Assembly (NCBI GenBank): GCA_043228905.1 | Contig: JBHGNT010000010.1 | Location: 18,166,001-18,230,000, forward strand | Origin: Azolla caroliniana | Lineage: Eukaryota > Polypodiophyta | Reading direction: 5' to 3' | DNA: 64,000 bases | In this document: positions 50,929 to 63,169 of the stretch, piece by piece | How positions within the stretch are numbered: position 1 is the first letter of the stretch | Layout: every line of letters begins with the position of its first letter | Notes under the pieces: generated by a model | What the model was told of the DNA's origin: nothing | What the model saw: only the letters and a program-made list of their open reading frames with translations | Database searches by the model: none | Translations under genes and position numbers: made by a program

Positions 50929-51049
50929 AGAAATAAAGAGAGCTTCTATTAAAGCTTCATCTGTGTATCTAACATCTGTCTATATCTTCTTGCCCTCCTT
51001 CTGTGTTGTTTGCTGAGCACACTTGACAAATCCTCACATACGTTTCCGC

Positions 51050-52335
51050 GCATATCTGTAATTCACTTGATTCCATTCGGGAGCATATTGAGACCGATAC
51101 ATTCGCCTAAGAGATTTTGAACCATATTATCCCAAATCGTGCTTCCAGGTCCCAATCTCAAAACCCTCTTTAGACTACACCTAGTTCAGTTGGCATGATG
51201 GTTTACTTTTTCAACAAACTCTCTTGTATGTATTGGACGGTCTTCTCGACTCGAAGTCGTGCAACAATGTCATGACACACCAATGGCTGGACATTTCGAC
51301 ATCCACAAGACTTTTGAGTTTATTTCTCTCTGATATTGGTGGTCACGGCTTCGCCATTTTGTTACGGATTATGTTCGTAGTTGTGATATATGTTGTCGAT
51401 CATCCATATGGCTTATTACAGCCAATGCCTATTCCTAAGAACCCATGGAAATCTATTTCCTTGGACTTTATTACGAATCTTCCACCTTCCAAGCGTTTTG
51501 ATTCTATTCTCACGGTAGTAGATCGTTTTACAAAGATGGCGCATTTCCTTCCATGCAACTAGCCAAGAGACAACCAATTTACTCATGCGGGAGGTGTTTA
51601 ACCATCATGGTCTTCCAGTTGATATTATCGGTGATCAGGGCCCCCAATTCATCTCAAAATTTTGGTGGCACATGTTCAAACTCTTACATACTTCTTGTAA
51701 ACTCTCTTCCGACTACCATCCAAAGACTAATGGGTAGAGTGAGCGCACCAACCAAACAGTCGAACAATATCTTCGTTGTTTTGTCAACTATCAACAAGAT
51801 GATTGGGTTGATCTATTACATTTGGCAGAATTTGCTTACAACAACTCCGAACATTCTTCTACTAGATATTCCCCATTTTTTCGAACATTGGGTACCATCC
51901 TCGTTGGACAATGCTTGAACATCTCGAACTTCCGACAAACCCAATTGTTGAAGATCGGCTCACCCGACTCCAAGAAGTTCAAGATATATTTTTGCACCAT
52001 TTATGTGATGCTCAAACCACTCACAAGAAGGTTGATGACCATCATCTGCATGATTCATTGACTACGTTTCAAGTAGGCGATCGAATATGGCTCTTAGGCT
52101 CTTACAAGGTAGCATTAAGACCACTCGACCTTGCTACAAACTGGATTATCAATGTTTCGGGACATATGTGATCTCTGGTAAGATCAATGATGTGACATTT
52201 CGCCTTGATCTTCCTCCTCATATGCCTCTTCACTCGGTCTTCCATGTTTCACTTTTGGAGCCCTACACACCAAACTCTATTCTGGGTCGTCTTACAACAC
52301 CCCCACCTCCAATCGAAGTTTCCAATGTTACTAAA
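51050..52335 (+). pseudogene. Element T: decayed chromovirus pol fragment
   Basis: It matches the intact chromovirus pol from about 8755 to 10030. Motifs include [107 protein letters not shown] and FHVSLLEPYTPN. Frames change at least five times. It stops just before the chromodomain. No LTR is recognisable on either side. Confidence 0.85.
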
Positions 52336-55300
52336 ATAAAATAATAAATACCTTATTATATGTACTTAGATATGATCTATATACAATGAGTGATTGATAT
52401 TGAAACGAGAGAAAATTGTTGACATGAACTCTAATCGCTCTAGTATCAGTATGTTCTCCCAAGTATATTTTGAGCATTTTAGCATCTTTTGTATTGTGAA
52501 AATGGGCTTTAAGAGGTAGCAAAGGTTGAAATATTGTTGGAGTGTTTATTGCAAACAACATTTAGAAATTTATTACTAATGGAAACCTCTATATGAGTTG
52601 AAACCCCATAAAATTATGTTGTAGTAAAAAATGCCATTTGTAGAAAATGGTGCTTAAAGTTGTATGATGTGGCTACTTAATGAAAACTAGTTTAGGTTGA
52701 TTGACCAATACATGGTTATGTAGAAATCCATGTAGTCTACAATATGTGCCCAATTTTTCACTTAGAGAAAATGTTTATACTACAAAATAACTCAAAATAA
52801 CCAAAATGTTTTCTAAAACTATAACCACGTCTAAAGAATATCACGAAGATGCCCAAGAACTTCTCGTGAGTTGTGAAGAGCATACAGAAAATGTTGATTT
52901 GAATCTTGGTGATTGTTGCTTATGATGTTGTAGAATATTGATGATTGTAAAACATCCTACGTGCAATATGTACTAAAGTTATAACAATCTAAATAGTTAA
53001 TGTATTTTTCTCAAGCATTTTCTCCATCAAGTGTTTGAGTTATGGATATTCCACAACAATCATCACCTGCTTTTACCAATTTTGAGGCAAAAAGAAAACC
53101 GATATACTATTATAGTTATAACTTATGAGTTTGATCCATTCTAGTGCTTTTGAACCCATCATGATATGTGTGTTGTTGAAGACATAATTTAAGATTTCCC
53201 CAAAACATGGGGATTGCTCTCTTCATTTTGGAGCTCTTGTGAGCTCACTCTTTTCTCATATTTGCCAAGTATCATTTTGAAAGAACATTGTATGAATCCA
53301 CTACCTTGATGAACCACTCAAGTATTAGGTTCTCCATCATTAGTTATCTAAGTCTTATATGGTTTCGAGTACAAGGTGCCCATCAAGATTCGCATGTTTG
53401 AGTACAATTGCTAGTTTTAAAGTCCCCTTTTGGAAGAATGTTCTACTATGTGGAATTTCTATAAATCATGATGCTTTTTCATCTATGTTTTCTTCACAAT
53501 ATTTCTCTTTATTTGTGCATATACCTAATCAAATTACATCAATAGTTGGCATGTGCTATGTTCAGCAAAGTTCCCTTCCTAATTCAATTTTTATGAGCCC
53601 TTGTTACCTTTGTTTGCTTTAAATAGTTGACAAAATACCCTTACAATATATTGTGTTTAGGTGTGAATCCACTTGATAAGTGCCACCAAGCTGTAGAACT
53701 AGCCATTCAAGTTATGTGTGTCACTAAGTGATCGAACCAAAGACAAGTAACATAATGATTTATCTGTGTTATTATGCTTATCTTATGTAGTAATTACATT
53801 TTGCAATTATAACAAGGCCTCATAACCTCTATATACTATGAATTTGATTTACTTCTCAAATTTTATCTTTTATATATTTCCAAATGTGGTTACATGAATG
53901 TTAACCAAACGTTGTTGCCACTATTCTCAGTGATGGTGGGTTTAACTTATAATCAGAAATGGAAATTAAAACTTTTTTATCCGTTAATCAAACATCATAG
54001 TTGCATAATCATTTTACTAACTTTCACGTCATTTAATTGTTTTGCATGGACCTCTTTACTTATAAACAATACATTCCAAATTAACATAATAATGTGTTTT
54101 AGATGTTTGTGTGTATTATTTGTGGTGTGTACATGCATATCAAGTACACATTTGTGGAAAAGTCACATGGTGGTGGAGGAATAGACCTTTGATAATTCCA
54201 AATATTGTGAAAATTGTTTGGGAAATTATGGTTGTAAAGGTCTTGGGTTTAAACATTATAAATCTATTATTCACATGTTTCAACAAGTCTATCATGATTT
54301 ATCTTAGCAAAATTGAAAGTTTCTCCCCCCTCAAAAACACCTATTTTCCAAATTTGTGTTTCACAAACCACGGTCCACAGACTTGAAAACAACATCATTT
54401 CCTTCCTTAGGCAATGGGCATACAAAATACAAGCATTGCATATCCCATAGCTAGGCCATTTGATCAATTTATTCACTTTGGGGAAATTTGGCAAATGCAA
54501 ATTGATACAGCCTTCATAAATCAAGCAAATACATAACTAGGCCACGAGATCCACTTATTTGCTCTCGAAAATAATTGTAAACATTACCTTCTATTCGGCA
54601 TTTGTGTAGAAGTCATTTCGTTTGATATGACAGGATTGTTGTCTTGTATAAGCCAGAAATGGAATCAACATTCTTTTTTAACATGAAGTACTAAAAATGT
54701 GGGACTATTTAAGATAGAAAAAGAGGAAGTAAACCATGTCTACTTGCGCAAATGTTTATTATTCATGTGGCCATGGTTGAGTGTTTGGATTTACCAGAAA
54801 AATGGGACCACAATCTTACTCAATTCTTTTCTTTATACGTTTTCTTTGTTTGCCAAATTTGCTCAAATGAAAACGAGATACAATATATGACTTTGTCAAA
54901 CCTTGCCTCACTGGTGCTTTGTATCCATTTGCTACCTTTGAAGTTCATATGCGTCACATTATTAATAGAAGAAACTATTGCCATTTGATTTTGGTTCGCC
55001 CTTTCTCTCTCTAGTTTCTTACATTCAGTTTGTGATGCGACTTGATAGGTGCCTTCGAGGAATTGAATTTATGCATTTGACAATCTTTCTCGCGCACATG
55101 CGTGCCATCTTTGTTACAAATTAGATAAGCACCTCTATAAATTCCACTTCACAATAATGGGAGTGCATGATAACCCTAATATGTTAATAATTCAAATTTC
55201 AGATTTTGTTCTCAATCTAACGAAAAGTTTTGTTCCATTACGCTTCAAGAAGAAGATTATGGTTGCTATCCAAATTACTTACCGCCAATTTTTCAATTAT

Positions 55301-56334
55301 AGGTAGATTTAACATATGATTTGAAGTCGAAATTAACACGATCATAACACATGGTTGTTTTACCATATTTATATAGATTTGAGTGGTTCAAAACACAAAA
55401 GCACAACCATAATGCAAAACTAATTAGCTTGAAAACTTACACATTCAACTATTATCCATTCTAATATATAATTTGTGTATGCATATACATGCACATGCAC
55501 ATGCATATACGTATATTTTCATATGTGTGCTCCATGCCTCAGACTTATTTGGAGATACATGCACACCACATCCTAGACTTATTTTTTTTCACATTTTACT
55601 AAGTACTATATGACTTCATGCTGAAGGAATAAATTATTTATAATATTAATCGCCATAAGATAAGTGATACATTTATATCCTTAAGGTCTCCAATTCAAAC
55701 CTAATAAGTCCAATATTGATTGCTTTTTTTTTTTTGACAAGTTTGCAAGAGTTCTAAATTGCTACATCATAGCCAACAACATGCAAACTAATAGTTTTCC
55801 TTAGGTTATGGGTTTACAAAATCAGTTTCAACAAGTAGAGGGTTGGAATTCTTTCCTCAATTGGCAAGGCAGATGGTCAAGCTCTACTAGGACGTGGCGG
55901 TTTGCTTTGTGTCGAGGCTAACAATGATGCTGGTGTTTTCTTTTGTTGCAATGAGAATGTGGTGTTAAGGTGAAACAAGTTGAATGTGGGTGGCTGAAAT
56001 CGTTCACCAAAGTTGGTTGGCAAGGTTGGGTTAAAGTTGTGTGTGGTCAAGTAGGAGTTGTGGGTGCTCATTGGGTTACTAGTTTGGTTTGGCACATCAA
56101 GGAACTTTGTGCAACATTGATGGGGGAGAGGGGTGGGGTGTGCTTGTTGTGGACTATTGGCCTTCAAACAACATTCACAAATGTTGCCCAATGGGATACA
56201 ACAATTCATCATGGTCGTCAATGTTTGTCCTTGAAAGACTAACAATCATGTTGAGCATATTGAGAATATGTACACGTGACATTGGCGGTGGTTTCCTCTA
56301 AACACTAAATTGTCGTCAACAAATGGTAGTGGGG
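52336..56334. other. AT-rich stretch without recognisable features
   Basis: About 4 kb has no coding frame I can assign, no primer site or polypurine tract, and no paired repeats that I can see. Only short AT-driven frames occur. A 122-codon minus-strand frame (56245-55877) has Cys and Pro/Thr-rich composition but no family match I can support. Possibly very old transposon sequence or true intergenic DNA. Confidence 0.6.
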
Positions 56335-56808
56335 TGTTATGTACACATAACGTTGGTGAGGGTAGGTCACTAATATTTACATTAGTGAAGGGTATGTTCA
56401 CTATTATTAAAAAGGGGACTAATGATTGGATAGAATGAATGATATGTGCATGCACTATCATGATTTAGACAACCAATGAATAGAGAGCCTTTTAGAAAGG
56501 CACATCTATTCAAGGGGCCTAGGAAAAGGTATAAATATGAGGCTTAGCTACCCTCATAAGGATCATGACGTCGGAAGGCTGCTGTCGTAGACACCGGTGG
56601 TGCGGGCTAGGCTTTCGTCTCGACGATCGTGTTTATCTCTTCCAAGGTATTAGTCATCCTAATATCCGGCGGTATGGGACGTCGGTGGTAGGTTGGCTAT
56701 GTCTAGATCATAGCTCGGGGGTGGTCGGGTGGAACGGGTTCTTCTATCCAATCTATTTTCTTCCTTTTTACTTGATTTGGTCTATTGATTAGTAATAGAC
56801 TCTTAACA
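56335..56808 (+). repeat. Element S 5' LTR
   Basis: It runs TGTTATGTACACATAACG...CTCTTAACA; the first 18 bases hold a TTATGTACACATAA palindrome. TATAAATA is at 56530-56537. The primer site TGGTATCAGAGC is at 56810-56821. Confidence 0.95.
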
Positions 56809-57056
56809 GTGGTATCAGAGCTTTTACTAACAATTTTTTTTGTTGTTTTGATGTTTTTTGCGTGTGAGCGAGGGGGATCTAACAAGGCTCGTCATGCTCT
56901 TCTCAGGATCAAAACAACACTCTAAACCCGGTATTCTTCTTTTTTGATCTCTTCTCTTTTTCTATTATGCGTTCTTTATGGTCGAATCAAATTGGTATTA
57001 CATTTTATTCTCTTTCTTTCTACCTCCTACTACGCTACGATTTTACTTATTATTAT

Positions 57057-57590
57057 GCATCGGGCCGAGCGTGTTTGCACTAATCGCACACGCTCAACTC
57101 ATGGCCTTTTGCATATTGCGATATATATCCCACTCTCTCCTCTCTTGAACTCTTACGATAATAATTATTCTTGTGCATTGGGTCGAGCGTGTTTGCTCTA
57201 ATCGCACACGCTTATCTCATGGCCGTTTTGCATATGATGTTGAGTATACCACTCTTCCTCTCTATTGAGCCATCACTTGGCCGATTCTAAGGGATGACGT
57301 GGCCTTGACGAGGTGTATGTTGCCTACCTATGCCACTCTACTCTCTATTAAGCCATCAATTGGCCGATTCTATGGGATGTTGTGGCCTTGACAAGGTATA
57401 TGTAGCTTACATATGCCACTTTCCTTTTTAATTAGCCATCAATTGGCCGATTCTAAGGGAAGATGTGGCCTTGACGAGGTATATGTCACTTACCTATGCC
57501 ACTTTCCTCTTTAATTAGCCATTACTTGGCCGATTCTAGGGATATGTGGTGGTCTTGAGGAGGTGCATGTCAACTACCCTAGGGTTTCGT
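57057..57590. repeat. Tandem repeats in element S leader
   Basis: A block around CGAGCGTGTTTGC(A/T)CTAATCGC occurs twice about 119 bp apart (57067 and 57186). Then come four units of about 83 bp, each with GCCATCA(A/C)TTGGCCGATTC and GTGGCCTTGA(C/G)(G/A)AGGT (about 57263, 57348, 57431 and 57514). They lie between primer site and gag in the 1.75-kb leader, where packaging or translation signals would be expected. Confidence 0.8.
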
Positions 57591-58569
57591 ATCTTAGGGC
57601 ATGTTTGATTCCATACACCTAATTGTTGATTATTCTAATTAAATCTTAATTTCATAAGTATTGTTTCACTTATATGATTTTCTAGTAATTATTATTTACC
57701 CGCCCACAATTAACTCTCCTTTTTCCACTTCCTTTTCATGTATAAAGTATTTACATCGTTTATTTTTAATGTAACCTTTACGTGTAGACTATTTTTTTCG
57801 TATGGAGTGGCTTGTTGAACGATTTTTTTTTCTCAACGGGTCATCTAGGTTTAACTCTTATCATCAAGCCTTAGAAAACGAGTAAAACCATATGAGTTCC
57901 CTTATTGATGTTTTACTCATGGATTTGAGTATTACATCTTTGCGCACAACACCGTCATCACTTGTATCAATTTGTGGCTTATGTCACAATTGTGCAAGTT
58001 ATAACAATCATATTGGGATGTATATGTGCATACCTTGCACTTCCCATTTATTTGTGACATTGTTTTTTTCGTAGGTAACACATGGGTTCTTTTTTTTTTT
58101 TACCCTTGTTTTCGTCACTACTTAACTCTTATGAGTAGTGCCTTATTTTATCATTTTATCATCACGTTTGCTTATTGCTCGCAAGACTAGAATATTACTT
58201 GTGAGTGCACTTGTTTTTTCACGTAATACACTTTCTCGACCATATAATACATGATGGGTTGGCATTAATATAAGGCTATCTAGGAAATTTCATTGATGTA
58301 AGAACCATGGTTGAGCCTCGGGGAGCCGCCATGATTACTCAAGATAGAGATCCGAGAAATACATCTTAGCTATGTTTTCCCCCATGGTTTTTAAAACACC
58401 ATAGTGTTACCATAGTTATCGGATCTCGAATCACATCTCATATGTCTAGAGGGGTAAAGACATGAGATACTTTCTTGGATAAAGTTCTTTCAATCAAAAT
58501 TTCAAGCATTCATTTTGCTTGTGTATTTTCTGAACCTCCTTATTTTATTGCATACCCACAGCGTGCATC

Positions 58570-59692
58570 ATGGAACAAGTTTTGAACGCAGTTGGAACGA
58601 TCTCTCCAAATGAGACCTCTCAACCCCAATCCGCATCTCGCACACAAGCTGAGATCACTATTGAGCAATTGCTCACTACTACCTTGAATCAATTGGCCGA
58701 AATGAGACAGGCCAATATGGCATTGGAAAAGAAATTCCAAGAATTAACTATTGAGTCCAAGAAAGAAGGTGAACCTTCCTTCGTAGTCACGCCTTTCAAG
58801 GGAGATAAGAAAGAAAGAACCGAGGAGGCCATTAGCACTTGGCTTGGTCGTTGGGAGTCTCACTTTGAGCTTCATCCCAAGCCCGATGCAGTAAAAATTG
58901 GTTATGTCGGTCGTGAGTTAGGTGGCCGAGCTGCTGCTTGGTGGCGTGGCCTAAGGACCGCAAAAAAACTTACCCACAACTTGGGAAGGTTTCGTTGATG
59001 TTTTTAAGAAACAATTCTTGCAGCCACCTTCTCAAACCGAACAAGCGCAACACTTGCTCGCATTGTCTAGTAAGCCATTTACCTCTCTCGAGGATTATGT
59101 GCATCACGCTCGGACCCAGATCCAAAAATCGGGACTTACGGGTGAGAAATGGTTTGTCGCTTGTTTTTTGAATGGTATTCCCAATGGGGATTATCATTGG
59201 ATTGTCCATGACAAGGACCCCACAACTTTCGAGGAAGCCGTCAACATTGTGCTGCGATACCATAGGACTTCCAAGAAAGACCACAATAAACCTGAGTTCG
59301 CCAAAACTCCGAATGTCAAGTTCATTGGGAAACGTAAGCAATCCAGTGACACTCTTGACCGCGACTCAAAGAAACCGAACCTCTTCTGTGCATATTGCAA
59401 GAAGCGGGGCCACACAAAGGATACCTGTCGTCGTCTTGAGAGGAAGTCAATGAACACCCCTTCTCAAGACAAATCTACGAGTCACACAGGTGAGTCTTTT
59501 GATATTGTTGAAGTTCATACCAATCACTTAAGTTTATGTGAATGCACTTTTCCTTCACATTTACTTGGACCTAATGATTTACTCCGAGCAGTCGGATATA
59601 TCAATGGAACACAAGCACATTTCTTGTTTGATTCCGGTAGTCTCACAATTTTCTTAATGATCACTTTGTGCAGCAAATGGAGCTCCACATAA
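58570..59692 (+). pseudogene. Element S gag and start of protease
   Basis: Gag starts with ATG at 58570. It shows FVVTPFKGDKKERTEEAISTW, the GGRAAAWWRGL motif, then a one-base shift near 58976 after which coding continues (FKKQFLQPPSQTEQAQ, FLNGIPNGDYHW). The zinc knuckle CAYCKKRGHTKDTC is at about 59392-59433. Protease begins AHFLFDSGS and is cut by another shift near 59645. It is a retrotransposon gag with the usual length once the shift is ignored. Confidence 0.88.
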
Positions 59693-61806
59693 ACGCAAGT
59701 GATCATATCTATCAAGTTCACATGGCAAATGGAAACGTTCAATACATCAGTGGCATTGTTTGTCAACTGCCAATTCAAATAGATACTTATTTGGAGAAGC
59801 TTGACTTTCATGTTATGAAATTACAATCCGCAGATGTCATTTTAGGATATCCTTGGTTTTTTAATAAAAACCCTTCTTTGTCCATTGATTGGGTTAATCA
59901 CTCAATCACATTTGAACTTAATAATTGTAAACATTTTATTCAATGTTCCAAACTTCCTTCTCATTCACTTGTGTCTTCTAAATCTTTAAGTGAGTATTCT
60001 AGTTCATTAATTTATTCGTGTGTAATTGATCCTGCGGTTCAATTTTATTATTTTAATATTGACGCCACACAATTACCACATTTTGAGCAACGATTACTCG
60101 ACTCTATTTTAGAGGATTTTCAAGATGTGTTTCCTACTGAATTACCGCTTACTTTACCACCTAAACGTAATGTGGACCATCAAATTGAACTCATCCCTGG
60201 GGCTGCTCCTGTGAGCATTCCACCTTACCGACTTAGTCGATTAGAAGAGGATGAGATCGCTAAACAACTTAAGGAATACTTGAGTATGGGCCACATTAGG
60301 TATAGTAAATCACCTTGGGGTGCGCCAGTTCTATTAGTCAAGAAGAAGGAAGGTTCGTGGCGAATGTGTATCAATTATCGCCGTTTGAATAAAATGACAA
60401 TTAAGAATGCATATCCATTACCTCGTGCCGATGATTTGATTGATCGTTTGCACGGGGCTCGATATTTTACGAAAATTGACTTACGAACTGGTTATCATCA
60501 GATTCGCATCGCCGAGGATGATATTCCTAAAACCGCTTTTCGTACGCGCTATGGCCATTATGAGTTTTTAGTCATGCCGTTTGGGTTGACTAATGCTCCA
60601 GCCACATTCCAACAAGCGATGAATGATGTTTTCCGAGATCAACTCGGTGATTTTGTTGTCGTCTTCTTGGATGATATTTTGATATATAGCCGTACCTTGC
60701 AAGATCATGTTCAACATGTTCGATTTGTTTTGCGAAAGTTGTGTGACAACTCTTTCTATGCAAAACATTCAAAATGTGACTTCTTCCAAAAATCTATTGT
60801 GTACCTAGGTCATTTAATTACAGAAAATGGCGTGGAAATTGAACCTTCTCGTATTGAAAAGGTTAAACTTTGGCCCATTCCTCGTAATATTCGTGAACTT
60901 AGATCATTCTTAGGGTTTGTTGGATTTTTACGAAAATCAATTCGTAACTATTCCAAATTGACTACGCCATTAACTGACCTTTTAAAAGGTCATCCACGTA
61001 AGTCTGTCAAACCAATTTCATGGAATGAACAACTTGACAAATCATTTGAGACACTCAAGGAGCATGTGTGTCAGGCTCCCACTCTTCTATTACCAGACCC
61101 TTCTAACCCTTTCTCAATTGAAACCGATGCTAGTGATTATGCTATTGGTGTCGTTCTTTATCAAGGTGGTCACCCTATTGCTTTTGAAAGTAAGAAGCTT
61201 GATGCTGCTCAATCTCGGTATTCGGTTCAAGAGAAAGAATTGTTTGCGGTGATACACGCACTTAAAACATGGAGGCACTATCTCTATGGAAATAAATTTG
61301 TGGTTACAACAGACCATCAATCATTAAAGTATTTTTGTGACCAACCCGATCTTGTTGGTCGTAAAGGCCGTTGGGCTGACCTTATGCAAGATTTTGATTT
61401 TTCCATACGCTATCGCAAGGGTTCTATGAACACCGTTGCTGATGCTCTTAGTCGCATTAAAGAAGTTAACATGCTTAGCTTCACGGAAATAAAATCTGAT
61501 CTTTTAGATCACCTTCGAGGGAAATACCTTGATGACAGTTATTTCTCAAAATACTGGACGAAAGCCGAATCTGGTTTAGATGCCGATACTAGCACCCTAC
61601 CCTCGAAGGCGACCTTTCACATTACAAACGGTTTGCTCTACCGTAGTGGAAAGGTCTGTGTTCCAGATTTACCAAATGTTAAACAGAAAATTTTTCATGA
61701 ATGTCATGATGCACCATCTGCTGGTCATCCTGGAATACAACGCACACTCGTTCTCATCTCGTGTACTTTTTTCTGGCCTAAGATGCGCTCTGATGGATAT
61801 TGTTAG
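59668..61806 (+). pseudogene. Element S pol: protease end, RT, RNase H, integrase N-terminus
   Basis: This long open frame has LQSADVILGYPWF (protease), VKKKEGSWRMCINYRRLN, FTKIDLRTGYHQIRI, MPFGLTNAPATF and catalytic FLDD (RT). RNase H shows ETDASDYAIG, VQEKELFAVI, TTDHQSL and VADALSR. Integrase begins with H..HDAPSAGHPG, then stops at TGTTAG because the second half of the zinc finger and the first catalytic Asp are deleted. Junction near 61790-61797. Confidence 0.88.
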
Positions 61807-62683
61807 TGATCGAGATTCCAAGTTTACTAGTGACTTTTGGACTCAGGTCTTTAAGAAACTAGAAACTACGTTGAGCATGAGTTCCGCAGATCATCCTCAG
61901 TCTGATGGACAAACTGAACGAGTTAATCAAATTATTGAGGACATGCTTCGAGCTTATGTAGCAAAAACCCCTTCTAAGTGGGAGCAATACCTTCCTATCT
62001 TAGAATTTGCCTATAATAGCTCTAAACATACATCCACTAGATATAGTCCTTTTATGTTGATGTATGGTTTTCAGCCACGTGCCCCAGTTGATGTCACGAT
62101 TCATCGTGATACATTAGACAGTACACGCAATTTTTTGCAAGACATGAACCAAATGTTGCATATTGCCAAAGAAAATGTCAAGATAGCTCAAGATCGTGCT
62201 CGATTTTATGCTGATCAGGATAGACGTCCTCGTGCATTTACTATTGGTCAAAAAGTTTTTTTGCGTGTCCCGACTGATTCTACGTCATTATCTACGGGCA
62301 AGTGCACTAAGTTAGCCCCACGATATTGTGGCCCATTTGAAATCCTTAAGCGAGTTGGGTCATCTGCTTATCACCTTGCCTTACCTCGTAACGTTGATAT
62401 TCATCCTGTTTTTCACGTCAGTCGTCTAAAACCATTTTTAGGCTCTGGTGATAACACCATCACAATCCAAGATCTTGTAACATTAGAGGATTTTTCTTAC
62501 AAACCTCATGTTCCTGAACGAATTCTTGATTCTCGTACTAAACGTTTACGTTCTAAAGAGATTCGGCTATTCAAGATCAAATGGATGGATAAACCTATTG
62601 ATGATGCCACATGGGAACGCGAGCATTCGCTTAAGGCACAATTTCCTCACTTTATATTGCAAGAGTGCAATCTTTTGAAGTAG
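61790..62683 (+). pseudogene. Element S integrase C-half and chromodomain-like tail
   Basis: After the deletion, coding resumes as MDIVSDRDSKFTSDFW (second catalytic Asp) and SDGQTERVNQ (catalytic Glu), then EFAYNSSKHTSTRYSPF and FHVSRLKPFLG. The tail PERILDSRTKRLRSKEIRLF...IKWMDKPIDDATWERE has the aromatic/acidic pattern of plant chromoviral chromodomains. It ends at 62683 next to the polypurine tract. Confidence 0.85.
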
Positions 62684-62690
62684 GGGAGTA

Positions 62691-63164
62691 TGTTATGTAC
62701 ACATAACGTTGGTGAGGGTAGGTCACTAATATTTACATTAGTGAAGGGTATGTTCACTATTATTAAAAAGGGGACTAATGATTGGATAGAATGAATGATA
62801 TGTGCATGCACTATCATGATTTAGACAACCAATGAATAGAGAGCCTTTTAGAAAGGCACATCTATTCAAGGGGCCTAGGAAAAGGTATAAATATGAGGCT
62901 TAGCTACCCTCATAAGGATCATGACGTCGGAAGGCTGCTGTCGTAGACACCGGTGGTGCGGGCTAGGCTTTCGTCTCGACGATCGTGTTTATCTCTTCCA
63001 AGGTATTAGTCATCCTAATATCCGGCGGTATGGGACGTCGGTGGTAGGTTGTCTATGTCTAGATCATAGCTCGGGGGTGGTCGGGTGGAACGGGTTCTTC
63101 TATCCAATCTATTTTCTTCCTTTTTACTTGATTTGGTCTATTGATTAGTAATAGACTCTTAACA
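62691..63164 (+). repeat. Element S 3' LTR
   Basis: It is identical to the 5' LTR except GGTTGTCTATG for GGTTGGCTATG. It is preceded by GAAGTAGGGGAGTA and followed by TGGGG. Confidence 0.95.
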
Positions 63165-63169
63165 TGGGG

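Larger units (their letters stand above)
49708..51028 (+). repeat. Copia F 3' LTR, split by solo LTR Q
   Basis: TGTTAGCATAAAAAGCCG starts after the purine tract, and TATATAAG lies near 49781-49788. The LTR is interrupted at 49801-50844 and continues to about 50974 (TCTAACA) or 51028 (TTGACA); the exact end is unclear without the 5' LTR. A GA run lies at 50899-50926. Confidence 0.65.
56335..63164 (+). mobile_element. Element S: young, integrase-deleted Gypsy with chromodomain-like end
   Basis: Two 474-bp LTRs differ at one position that I can find. A perfect TGGGG duplication flanks it (56330-56334 and 63165-63169). Primer site TGGTATCAGAGC and polypurine tract AGTAGGGGAGTA are present. Coding order is gag, protease, RT, RNase H, integrase, then a chromodomain-like tail. 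Gag and protease have single-base shifts and integrase has lost its middle, so this copy is defective despite its youth. Confidence 0.93.

Noticed and set aside
52336-55860. Possible host gene in the AT-rich stretch
   Set aside because: No frame exceeds about 100 codons, and there is no motif or convincing exon pattern.
55877-56245. 122-codon minus-strand frame as a possible gag or nucleic-acid-binding protein
   Set aside because: Cys spacing fits no zinc knuckle, and no neighbouring element structure supports it.
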